64,000 nucleotides of DNA from assembly GCF_000185385.1 (NCBI RefSeq), contig NZ_GL622296.1, positions 1,971,915 through 2,035,914 of the forward strand, read 5' to 3'. Below the pieces are notes generated by a model. It was not told where the DNA came from. It did no database searches and worked only from the letters and a program-made list of their open reading frames with translations. The translations under genes were made by a program, and so were the position numbers. This stretch comes from Lachnoanaerobaculum saburreum DSM 3986 (lineage in GTDB: Bacteria; Bacillota; Clostridia; Lachnospirales; Lachnospiraceae). Of the stretch, positions 34,663 through 45,100 are shown in pieces (position 1 is the first letter of the stretch; each line of letters starts with the position of its first letter).

Positions 34663-37600
34663 TTACTTTCTAACCAAATTTAATAACGAATCATAACTAT
34701 CTATTACATCATAAACAACTTCACCGTTACTAATTGCTTTAAAATGCTCTCCGGCACAATGTATCTTTGATTCCTCTATCAAACGAAGTTGCATTGAACT
34801 CATCGTTCCCTTTGTTTCTGCAACAAAGTATATGTGCTTTACACCACCTTCACAGAAAGCAATAGCCCAATCAGGATTATATCGCCCAACAGGAGTTGAA
34901 ATATAAAAACCATCCGGTAGCTTTACATATACTTTAACATTTTTACTTATATCCATTTCTGTTACAAATTTTTTCTCATTTGTAGAATCAAACATAATAT
35001 GGTCATACAAATGTCTGTTGACCTTCATAGCATTAATACCAAGACGCCCCTTTATTGTAGGATCAGTAAATACGTCTGTTCCATATTTTTCATCTATCAT
35101 GTCATATGTAATATGTTGTATTATTGCGGTTGCCTTTTCATCATTAATAAGAACTGCCGCTTTAATGATAAATTCCTCAGGATTATTTTTAAACTGCTCA
35201 AAAGTTGTAGATCTAATACCCTGCAAAATCTGTATTATGGCTTTTCTTGTAAGCCCCGTTTCATCTACCAGCTTACCTATCAAATCATATTTTATATTTG
35301 AACTTGATATAGATGTATTTTCATGTATTGCTGATCCTTCTTTAATAAAAGCTGTACTACTCATCAAATCATCTTTAGACTTTATTTTTTTCATTACTCC
35401 TGTTTCAACTTTTAAATAAATCTTCGAAACATTCAATTTCTTGTCCAAAGATATAATAGCTTTTTTTACAAGCTCATCTGTATCAAAATCAACTACATAA
35501 ACTGATTTTGAATTAATCTTGCTCCAAAGAGCCTTAAACTCAGGCATGGCAAGTTTATCTTCATCAACTTTAAGTTCAATATTATTACTCCTAGCATTTT
35601 CCGGCATCATGGTCCTACTGTCATATATTGAATCAATAATCTCAACTACAGAAGCCTCAAAGCCTTTTACTTCATCTGCCAACTTTAGCTCATTGTTACT
35701 CTTATCTTCATAATATATATCAGTTAACTCACCTTTTTTATTGATGTAACCATTGATAATAAGATCTGTATATATAGCCAATCCTAAAGTATCATCAACA
35801 GTCTGTTTTTTACCGTTTGAGCCTTGTATTACTTTATCAATAAAGAGTTGTGGTGTAACCTTTTTAGGTCTGTCTGCAACTGCTTCTGCAATTTCAGTCT
35901 GAAGACCTTTGGCAAAGCTGTCATAGCTTTCACTTGCAATTACAGTAAGTACGTTTACATTATGTACCTCATTTCCAAGAATATTTGTATCCATACGTTC
36001 TCCATCCTCATTTACACAAAGACGAAGTCCACGACCCACTTCTTGTCGTTTTCGCACATCACTACCACTTTGCTTCAATGTGCAAATTTGGAATACATTA
36101 GGATTATCCCATCCCTCACGTAGTGCAGAATGTGAAAAAATAAATCTAACAGGAGACTTTTTGGGATTTCTATCCAAAAGGAGTTCCTTATTTTTCATTA
36201 TAAGGTCATATGCATCAACATCATCAGTAGTAGTTTCCTTACGTGACAGCTTTGAGTCAACCATTTTACCTTTTTTATCAGTAGAAAAATATCCTGCATG
36301 AGTTTTATCTTCAGATATAGAGTTGATATAGTCTATATATTCACTTTCCCTGATTTTAATCTGAAGATTTCTAATAATATCTATATACTCTTCTTCAAAT
36401 ATATCAGCGTATATACCGTTCTTCGGCTCACCTGCCACATCATATTCTCTATATTTTGCAACTTCATCAATAAAAAATAATGATAGCACTTTTATTCCCT
36501 TATAAAACAGTTCTCGTTCTCTCTCAATATGTGACAGTATAGTCTCTCTGATTTGTATACGACGAATATGCTCTTCGCTTACTTGTCCTATAATATCACC
36601 GACATAAATCTTTATACCGTTAATAAATTCTATAGAGTCATCACGTCCGTCAATTCTTGAAACTACAAACCCATGTTTATACTCTTCCATCTGTCCTGAA
36701 TTATCATACAGATTATATCCTTCATTTACAATTCTTGTGACCTTTCTAACGCCTTTGTTTCCTTTAAAGTCGAACTGAATTGTTGCAGTTGGTGCTGCTT
36801 TTGAAAGATTTATACTTTCTAAATATACATAACTTTCTGTAGCTGTACTTCCCGATTCCGTGATACCTTTAACTGCAATCTTTTTCACAAGTCTTTTATT
36901 ATATGCCTCCATAGCATCCAAACGATAAACCATATTGTAGATGCTGTCACTCTTATGTGTCGCCGAATAACGAAGTGTCATAAGCGGATTAAACTGTTTT
37001 AGGTTCTCCTTTGTCTGTTTTCCCTCAACCGACTGCGGCTCATCTATAATAAGAATAGGATTTGTCTTTGCAATAATATCTATCGGACGGCGTGAACGAA
37101 ACTCATCAAGTTTCATATGAATACGTCTTGCATCCTTTCCCTTAGCATTGAATGCCTGAGAATTTATAATCATAACATTTATCGAATTATCAGATGCAAA
37201 TCTATCTATTTCGGTAAGCTGAGAAGAATTATATATAAAGAAGCGAACTTTCTTACCATATTCTTCTGCAAAATGATCCTGAGTTACTTGAAAAGACTTA
37301 TATACGCCCTCTCTAATGGCAACACTTGGTACAACAACAATAAACTTGCTCCATCCATAGTGTTTATTTAACTCATACATCGTCTTTATATACGTATATG
37401 TTTTTCCAACACCGGTTTCCATTTCAATAGTTAGATTAAATTTACCTTCCAATTTATCAGAAGGTTTTAATTGATTGTCACGCTGTACCTTTTGTAAGTT
37501 TTCTAAAATCAATCCATCACTTAATTCAGGAACAATTTTTTGATTTCCCCAGCCTCTAAAGTCCTCCTTATCTGTAACAGACATCTGGTAATTCCCCTCA

Positions 37601-37710
37601 CCTCTATCCATCATATATGACGGAGTCAAATAAGGTTGGCCGACAAAAACATCAACTACGGCTTTAGCGGCATCTGCTTGAAACTTTTGATGCTTAAATT
37701 GTAGCTTCAT
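34663..37710 (-). CDS. type III restriction endonuclease subunit Res
   Basis: This 1015-aa protein has the layout of type III R subunits. Superfamily 2 ATPase motifs come first: Walker A METGVGKTYTY near residues 97-107, motif II IDEPQ and motif VI QEVGRGLRLC. A C-terminal PD-(D/E)xK nuclease follows, with NPDWAIAF and then VAETKG about 15 residues later. It translocates or diffuses on DNA and cleaves when two inversely oriented unmethylated sites are met, always in complex with Mod. It starts 12 bases after mod1. If Mod1 is phase-OFF, Res would have no intact partner in this window, because Mod2 is broken. Res alone is normally inactive. Confidence 0.93.
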   Translation of the reverse strand: MKLQFKHQKFQADAAKAVVDVFVGQPYLTPSYMMDRGEGNYQMSVTDKEDFRGWGNQKIVPELSDGLILENLQKVQRDNQLKPSDKLEGKFNLTIEMETGVGKTYTYIKTMYELNKHYGWSKFIVVVPSVAIREGVYKSFQVTQDHFAEEYGKKVRFFIYNSSQLTEIDRFASDNSINVMIINSQAFNAKGKDARRIHMKLDEFRSRRPIDIIAKTNPILIIDEPQSVEGKQTKENLKQFNPLMTLRYSATHKSDSIYNMVYRLDAMEAYNKRLVKKIAVKGITESGSTATESYVYLESINLSKAAPTATIQFDFKGNKGVRKVTRIVNEGYNLYDNSGQMEEYKHGFVVSRIDGRDDSIEFINGIKIYVGDIIGQVSEEHIRRIQIRETILSHIERERELFYKGIKVLSLFFIDEVAKYREYDVAGEPKNGIYADIFEEEYIDIIRNLQIKIRESEYIDYINSISEDKTHAGYFSTDKKGKMVDSKLSRKETTTDDVDAYDLIMKNKELLLDRNPKKSPVRFIFSHSALREGWDNPNVFQICTLKQSGSDVRKRQEVGRGLRLCVNEDGERMDTNILGNEVHNVNVLTVIASESYDSFAKGLQTEIAEAVADRPKKVTPQLFIDKVIQGSNGKKQTVDDTLGLAIYTDLIINGYINKKGELTDIYYEDKSNNELKLADEVKGFEASVVEIIDSIYDSRTMMPENARSNNIELKVDEDKLAMPEFKALWSKINSKSVYVVDFDTDELVKKAIISLDKKLNVSKIYLKVETGVMKKIKSKDDLMSSTAFIKEGSAIHENTSISSSNIKYDLIGKLVDETGLTRKAIIQILQGIRSTTFEQFKNNPEEFIIKAAVLINDEKATAIIQHITYDMIDEKYGTDVFTDPTIKGRLGINAMKVNRHLYDHIMFDSTNEKKFVTEMDISKNVKVYVKLPDGFYISTPVGRYNPDWAIAFCEGGVKHIYFVAETKGTMSSMQLRLIEESKIHCAGEHFKAISNGEVVYDVIDSYDSLLNLVRK

Positions 37711-37717
37711 ATAATAA

Positions 37718-38362
37718 CCTCCTTAAATCACCTTTACTCTTGTATCAGGTGCCAGCAATTTGAATATCTCTCCTACATTTATCTTTGCAGGACTGTTTGC
37801 AAAACTGCTGTCTCTAAATACAGCACGTAACGGCTGTTTCTTTGCTATTTCCTTTATCACACTATCAGGTATATTCTCCTCAAAACAAGCAATAAAATCA
37901 CCATTGTTGTAATTATGAACTGTATAGCCTTCTATCCTCTCTGAGCTATATGGAAGTGATAAAGGCAATCCCCATTCAAGTAAGCAACTAAATAAAAGAT
38001 CTAAATCATTTCTACCTGTCTTTATATTAGACTCAAGTCTTGCCAACAGGTCTTGAGAATACTCATCAGGACTGTAATAAACATCTGTCATATTTGATTC
38101 GTCAAGCTTTAACACTCTAAATCCGATATCCAAATTCTCTATACCTTCCTTGTCTCTATTTTCTTCAATAATCTTTTTACCGGCACGACGGATACGCTCT
38201 TTGCCTATTTCACAGATGTTTTTATAACCTGCTTTGTATGCTTCCGACTTTTCATCTGTGGCTTCCGGAAGTTGTACCATAATAAACTTTCTATGTCCAC
38301 CATCTTCAGCATTCAATTGCATAACAGCATGTGCTGTTGTTGCAGAACCGGAGAAAAAATCT
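37718..38362. repeat. direct repeat, 3' end of mod1
   Basis: This stretch, from just past the mod1 stop codon into its FxGxG motif region, is nearly identical to 39599-40243 at a constant offset of 1881 bases. It encodes the shared C-terminal 211 or so residues of both methyltransferases. It is long enough to support homologous recombination. Confidence 0.9.
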
Positions 38363-39590
38363 AATACAATATAATTATCACCCATGTAAGATAGAAGTTT
38401 TTTCATTAATGATATAGACTTCACGGTATCAAAACCAATTGGACTACCCATTATAGAATTTAATTCATCTTTACCATTTTGAGCAGTTCCAACTACATCT
38501 GCACGTAGTAGGGACCAAAATGGTTTATATTGTTTTCTACCAACTTCATCTTCTGGATAAACAGCCTTTTTTATAATGCCTTCAATAATTTCAACCTTGC
38601 CATCTTCTTCTAATTTTCTTGCAACTTCTTCTCCAATCTGCCATCGTTTACCATCTCGTGGATATTGTCCAAGTATCTTAAATTTCATTGATGGTCTACT
38701 GTATCCTCCTGAATCAGATTTCTCAATAATTTCAAATCGACATTTTCCATACCTACCAATGTGTGGATATAATAACCTGTCTTCTATCTCCTCTAGGTTA
38801 AATCCCATTACCTCATTCTTGTTTTTTCCATACATCAAAATCGATTCAGTTTTTTTCTGCAAACCAAATCTCGCAACTCCGGTATTAATAGGTTGCGTTG
38901 TAGCTTCCCAGACAATGTCACCAAAATAATTTTTCTCACCAAATATCTCATCACATATTTTTCTTACATTTGCATATTCCCGCTCATCAATTGATACCAT
39001 TATTATTCCATCGTTTGTCAATAAATTACGTGCTATCAATATTCTTGAATATATCATCGAACACCAATCCGAGTGAAATCTGCCGTTAGAATCTGTATTT
39101 CTAAACATTCTATTGCCACTGTCACTATACTCTCCTGATTCTTTGGCATATTCCTCAGTATTTACCTTAAAGTCGTCATTATAAATAAAATCATTTCCAG
39201 TATTATAAGGCGGATCAATGTATATCATCTTGACTTTTCCAAGGTAACTTTCCTGAAGCAGTTTTAAAACTTCAAGATTATCTCCCTCTATATACAAATT
39301 CTTAGTGGTATTCCAATTTACACTTTCTTCTTCACATGGTCGAAGCGTCTTTCGTATAGGCTTATTAGCCTCTACTATTGAAGCCTTTTTACCAACCCAG
39401 GTAAACTCATAACTTTCATCTCCTTCAACAACTTCAGATGAAAGCATTTGTCTTAGAAGTTCAAAGTTTATACTTTTGGTGTACCCCCCCCCCGAACATA
39501 TGTTTCGGTTATGCAGTTAGGGAATATCTCTGCTATCTTTTCAATATTTTTAGCTGTACTGTCGACTGATTCCATTCGTATCTTTTCCAT
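37723..39590 (-). CDS. phase-variable type III DNA methyltransferase Mod1 (out of frame here)
   Basis: This is an adenine-specific beta-class methyltransferase. In the ON frame it would have 622 residues, with DPPY at about 126-129 and the SAM-binding FFSGSATTA further on (residues 364-372 of the part starting at 39447). The ATG at 39590 follows AAGGAGGAG and reads MEKIRMESVDSTAKNIEKIA. At codon 33 the frame enters a run of ten G (39484-39493), and with G10 it stops at 39468-39470. With G11 it joins the rest without a break: 1868 plus 1 bases is divisible by three, and the joined protein aligns with Mod2 residue for residue. Reinitiation at the ATG 39447 would give a 574-aa product lacking 48 residues. 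The gene lies 13 bases after mod2 and 12 before res. It methylates host DNA and gives Res its specificity. Confidence 0.9.
39484..39493 (-). repeat. G10 tract inside the mod1 coding region
   Basis: Ten consecutive C on the plus strand give G10 in the coding strand, between codons 33 and 36 of mod1. Nothing like it occurs elsewhere in this AT-rich window. Tracts of this kind gain or lose units by slipped-strand mispairing. Lengths of 8 or 11 keep the gene in frame; 10 does not. The mod2 copy has an unrelated, non-repetitive sequence of equal coding length (as G11) at the same position. Confidence 0.93.
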
Positions 39591-39598
39591 AAATATCT

Positions 39599-40243
39599 CC
39601 TCCTTAAATCACCTTTACTCTTGTATCAGGTGCCAGCAATTTGAATATCTCTCCTACATTTATCTTTGCAGGGCTGTTTGCAAAACTGCTGTCTCTAAAT
39701 ACAGCACGTAGCGGCTGTTTCTTTGCTATTTCCTTTATCACACTATCCGGTATATTCTCCTCAAAACAAGCAATAAGATCACCATTGTTGTAGTTATGAA
39801 CTGTATATCCTTCTATCTTCTCTGAGCTATGTGAAAGTGATAAAAGCAATCCCCATTCCAGTAAGCAACTAAATAAAAGGTCTAAATCATTTCTACCTGT
39901 CTTTACATTAGACTCAAGTCTTGCCAACAGGTCTTGAGAATACTCATCAGGGCTATAGTAAATATCTGTCATATTTGATTCATCAAGCTTTAAAACTCTA
40001 AATCCGATATCCATATTTTCTATACCTTCTTTTTCACTATTTTCTTCAAGAATCTTTTTACCGGCACGACGGATACGCTCTTTGCCTATTTCACAGATGT
40101 TCTTATAACCTGCTTTGTATGCTTCCGACTTTTCATCTGTGGCTTCCGGAAGTTGTACCATAATAAACTTTCTATGTCCACCATCTTCAGCATTCAATTG
40201 CATAACAGCATGTGCTGTTGTTGCAGAACCAGAAAAGAAATCC
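39599..40243. repeat. direct repeat, 3' end of mod2
   Basis: This is the second copy of the 645-bp repeat at 37718-38362, with scattered single-base differences. The similarity ends abruptly upstream of the FxGxG motif, where the two genes have unrelated target-recognition regions. Confidence 0.9.
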
Positions 40244-41480
40244 ATTACTATTGCATCTTTTTCTGTAGTATACCTAACTACTTTTTCTATAAAGGATACA
40301 GGTTTTGGATAACTAAATACATTTTTTTCAAAAATTTTCTTTAATTCAGTTGTTGCAACCTGATTCATATATTCATTATCAATTCCAAATATACTATGAA
40401 CAGGATCATATAAAGTTGATGCATCTTTTTTATATCTCTTAAATATAAATCCCCTTTCACCATCACAATAATTTTCCTTGAATTTTATCTTTCCATTAGC
40501 TATATATTTTTTTTAAGTATCTTTTGAAAATGCCCAGTATCTGCCCATTGGAGGTAAATCTTTTTTATGTGTAAATGGATTTTCTATTTCAAAATATGTA
40601 GAAGTACCACCACTTTTTGCACTGGGATCCCCTGTACACCAGTCACCATTAGGATCATTGTCTGTATTTGAGTAATTATCAAATGTTTTTTTCTCCCCCT
40701 TAAATAACATTTGGCTTCTATACTTTGAATATATCAAAAGTATTTCATGCTGTAAGTTAAAACCATTTATGTTGTCTCCAGTCATAGATTTTGTTTTTCT
40801 TATAATTTCTCCTACAAAATTTAATTCTCCAAATACTTCATCACAAATTTTTTTAAATTTTCCTGCTCATTATCATCAATACTTATAAATATAACACCGT
40901 CATCACTCAATAAATTCCTTGCAACCAAAAGACGAGAATATATCATTGAACACCAATCCGAATGAAATCTACCATTAGAATCTGTGTTTTTGAACATTCT
41001 ATTCCCATTATCGTCATACTCTCCTGACTCTTCTGCATATTGTTCTCCGTTTATAGTGAAGTCATCATTATAAATAAAATCATTTCCTGTATTATATGGC
41101 GGATCAATATATATCATCTTAACTTTTCCAAGATAACTTTCTTGTAAAAGTTTCAATACTTCAAGATTATCTCCCTCTATGTATAGATTCTCTGTTGTAT
41201 CCCAGTTTACACTTTCTTCTTTACAAGGACGTAATGTCTTACGAATAGGCTTATTGGCTTCTACTATAGAGGCCTTTTTGCCAACCCATGTAAACTCATA
41301 GCTTTCTTCGCCTTCAATTATATCTTTTGAGAGCATCTGTCTTAATATATCAAAGTTAATTGCTTTCTTAGGTTTTCCATCTGCATCAACAGTTTCCGTT
41401 ATACAGTTAGGGAACATCTTGCCTATCTTCTCTATATTTTTATCAGTAATATTGACTGATTCCATTCTCATTTTATCCAT
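39604..41480 (-). pseudogene. type III DNA methyltransferase Mod2, frameshifted and interrupted
   Basis: This second Mod gene has three readable parts: 41480-40821 (219 aa, MDKMRMESVNITDKN to the DPPY motif and beyond), 40785-40513 and 40368-39604. The first break is a frameshift at a run of seven A (coding strand; 40848-40854); one more A would rejoin the frame into KKICDEVFGEL, as in Mod1. The second is an in-frame TAA at 40513-40515, after which the frame continues unbroken for 48 codons into the third part. Adding the missing base gives 626 codons, close to Mod1. The N- and C-terminal thirds match Mod1, while the central target-recognition region is different. It is not translatable as a full protein but can act as a donor of an alternative recognition domain. 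Confidence 0.88.
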
Positions 41481-42133
41481 TACATTGTCTCCAACTTTTT
41501 TATCAGCACCTTAAGCTCACTATTCATTTCCATCTGTCTGTTTAGTTGAGCTTCTTTTCGTATCTTAGCTTTTAAGTTATCTATCTGTTTTTGTAATGAT
41601 TGCTTTTCTTCATCTCTGTTAACCGACTTCTTTAAGCTCTCACCGTTTTCTTTCGCTTTTAATCTGTCACCTGCTACCTGACGAACAAAGTTTTCATACA
41701 CAGCCTCTATACTTAGGCCTTCCAACTTCAACGGAAGATTATCTTCATCCATCCAATTTGTTTGATAATAAGCATTGACTTTAAAAACATTTTTACCTGA
41801 TAACAACGTCTCTTTATACCCTATTCTTGCCTGATATTTCCCACCATACTCAAGCAAAAATAAAATATGATATGGTATTTCTCTATCTATCTGACGTAGG
41901 AAAGCATCATCCAACTCTTTACTGTTCAGCCTTATTTCAAAAACCTCTATCTCTGTTACATCATTTCCACCGGCGAGATTTATAGTAGATACAGCAATTT
42001 TGTTTCTCCAATAAATTGTTTTCACTTGTTCTGTAAATATTCTTTTTAGAGCAGGTGAAATATCCATATTTTCATAAAACTTCTGTTTTGGAATCCTTTT
42101 ATTAAACTCCGTTGTCTTTGGTAATCCTATCAT
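41480..42133 (-). CDS. DUF4391 domain protein of the restriction operon
   Basis: This 217-aa protein matches DUF4391. It begins with IGLPKTTEFNKRIPKQKFYEN, continues through a mixed alpha/beta region with YRNKI-like and ARIGYKE segments, and ends in a coiled coil (about residues 170-217, KQSLQKQIDNLKAKIRKEAQ). The function is not known. I recall these proteins encoded between SNF2-type helicases and type III methyltransferases in gut Firmicutes. Here it sits exactly there, overlapping the mod2 start by one base and 16 bases after the helicase. An adaptor or subunit role in the restriction complex is inference. Confidence 0.78.
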   Translation of the reverse strand: MIGLPKTTEFNKRIPKQKFYENMDISPALKRIFTEQVKTIYWRNKIAVSTINLAGGNDVTEIEVFEIRLNSKELDDAFLRQIDREIPYHILFLLEYGGKYQARIGYKETLLSGKNVFKVNAYYQTNWMDEDNLPLKLEGLSIEAVYENFVRQVAGDRLKAKENGESLKKSVNRDEEKQSLQKQIDNLKAKIRKEAQLNRQMEMNSELKVLIKKLETM

Positions 42134-42149
42134 AATCCCTCTATCACTA

Positions 42150-45100
42150 TTACTTAACCACTAAAAAACAAATAAGCTCAAAATCATCCAGTCCGTTTAC
42201 TACAGATTTAAGTGCTGAAGTCCCACCTGCTGAAAATAAACTGTCAATATCACTCTCTTCTTTAGAATCAATAATTGAATTTATCGCTTCACTAAGCAAT
42301 TCTGACATCTCACACATATTTTTCCCGTCATCTGTTTCCTCATTAAAGCATTTACATAATTCTTTTATCGGTTCTTTCTTACCTTTACACAACAGCCTTA
42401 TATTATCCAGTAACTTCTTGGGATTCAGATAATCACATATCACTTCTCCATCTGTCCCAATATAAACCATATAGAACGGATGAATTCTATTTTGATTATC
42501 TATATTTACGCTATTATTTATATTTCTGAGTACAAAAATAACACCTTCAGGCAACTCTTCTGTTGCAGGTACAACAGCATGCATTCCTTTAGGTTTCTTA
42601 TCCATATCACCATTTGCCTTTATATACTCAAGAAGATCCAGTCTAAATTCATTTAGTCCCAAGTCCATTATGGAAATTCCTGTAGACATATCTTCAATAT
42701 CAACGACTTCTTCCTGTAATCGTTTTAATTGTTGTCTACGATATTCCAAATCTCCCTTTTCCTCCGGATTTATAAGGTCATCATCTCCCGTTGAAGTCAT
42801 AACCGATATTTTCATCCTTGTTTCAACTCTTCCCTTAAGATTGATGTATTCATCCAAATCCATATCAGGCCAGAAATTGACAAGCTGTATATATTTATTT
42901 TTACTTCCTATACGGTCTACTCTACCAAATCTTTGAATTATTCTGACCGGATTCCAGTGAATATCGTAGTTTATTAGATAGTCGCAATCCTGTAAATTCT
43001 GTCCCTCTGAGATACAATCTGTTGCAATAAGTATATCTATCTCCTCATTACTATTCGGCATAAGTACTTCCCTGTCCTTTGAAATTGGTGAAAAGCACGT
43101 TAATACATTATTCAATGTTGCTCTAAATTCTTTGATAGTAGTTTTACCGTCAATAGATCCTGTAATAACTGCCATATTTAAACCATATTTCTTTTTTATA
43201 TATTTACTTACATTATCATACAAATATTCTGCTGTATCTGAGAATGCTGAAAATATGAGAACTTTCTTATTTCCGGTATTTATCGGATTTTCTATCTTAT
43301 CAGATATCAGTCTTAAAAGTTCTTGTAGCTTACTGTCATGTTCAGGTGTAATATCCTCTACCATAAGTGTAAGCAGCTCTAAAGTATCCGCATCATTTTT
43401 CAGCTCTGTTCTCCAAGTCTTATAATCCATATCTGAAAGCTCTATCTTTACCTTCTTCCCAACTGTAAAATAATCTGTATTGGTATCATCCATATCCAAT
43501 TCCGAATCTGATACTTCATACATATCTATTTCCGTGTTCCCATACTTTTCAAATCTGTTTATCGCATCTACCGTACTGTCTATAAGACTTTTTATACGCT
43601 TAAGTGTTAAGCAAAATGAATTCACTGAGCTCTCAAGCCTTTTTAGCAGATTTATGCTCATTAATCTACGTATACCTTCTTCACGTCCGCTCTGAGTTAA
43701 TCTGTCTCCCTTATTATGTGTAAGCTCCAAGTACTTTTGTACCTTGCTTGGAAAGATATAGTTTGAAGGCGTATAAATGCATAATGATAATAGTGACAGC
43801 TGCTCATAAATCTGATTGTAGTTAATAGCCGAATTCAAATCTGTAAGCCTTGGCCTAAGAGAAATTGGCTTTTTTCTTTCCGGAAATTTACCAATCTTAG
43901 CTGTATCATAATACTTTTCAATGTGCTTTCTGGATCTTGCAATTGTTACACTGTCAAGCAATTCAAAAAAATCAAATTCTAATGACTTTAGTAACACATC
44001 TGTAGTTCTATATTCTTGTTCAAGTTTTCCCCAGTTATTAAATGCTCTTTGTGCCTGCCTAAATATCTCATCTACTGTTTTAGCAGTATCCAGCTTATTA
44101 TTTATCAACTTTGAATCACCCTCATAAGCAATAGCCAACTGATTCTTTAAATCGGTAAATCTATTATTGACAGGTGTAGCCGACAGCATCAAAACTTTTG
44201 TCTTAACTCCTGCCCTTATGATTTTATCCATAAGCTTTACATATCTGTTCTCTACTGTATTGGAATGTGTTCCTATACCGTTTCTAAAGTTATGTGATTC
44301 ATCAATGACTACCAAATCATAGTTGCCCCAGTTCAAACGATCCAGATCAAGACCGTTTGAAGACCCATGTGCTCTTGATAAATCGGTATGAAATAACACA
44401 TCATAATTTAATCTATCTGATGCTATAGGATTGTTAACATAGTTGTCTTTATAGGTATTCCAGTTCTCGGCAAGCTTTTTAGGGCAAAGCACCAAAACAC
44501 TCTTATTTCTATTTTCATAATATTTAACTACTGCAAGTGCTGTAAATGTCTTACCCAATCCAACACTGTCTGCAAGTATACATCCATTGTATCTTTCAAG
44601 CTTATTTATAATTGCCAATACGGCATCACACTGGAAATCATATAACATATTCCAGATTTTACTTTGTTTAAAACCTGTAGCCTCATTTGGAAGCTCATCT
44701 TCTGAAATATCCTCCAAAAACTCACTAAAAACATTATATAATGTCATAAAATATATGAACTCAGGTGAATTTTCATTGTAAGCTGTACATATATTTTCTA
44801 TAACCGTTTCTGTAACATTCTGTAGCTTTTTCTTGTCATTCCATAGAGACTCGAATATCCGGATATAATTTGATGAAAGATGTTCATTACAACGACTTAC
44901 TATATTATAACAATAATTTCCTCTTTCACATCCAATATCAACTGTAGTAAAACCCTCGATAGGAAAATACGCTATATTATCTGCATCACTTGTAACAGTA
45001 ATAAATCCCGGCATATTTTCACCGGTGGTATTGGACTTAAATGTAACTTTTCTTTTGATCCAATCTGCACATTCTTTGGCAATAGCCTTTTGGTTCATCT

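Noticed and set aside
37723-39447. Mod1 as a simple intact 574-aa gene starting at 39447
   Set aside because: The upstream codons to 39590 clearly encode the conserved N-terminus in another frame, separated only by the G tract. The internal Met lies inside a conserved block and has no evident ribosome binding site of its own.
40513-40785. Separate 90-aa gene between the mod2 pieces
   Set aside because: It is the central part of mod2 in the same frame as the C-terminal piece, bounded by a frameshift and a TAA, not an independent gene.
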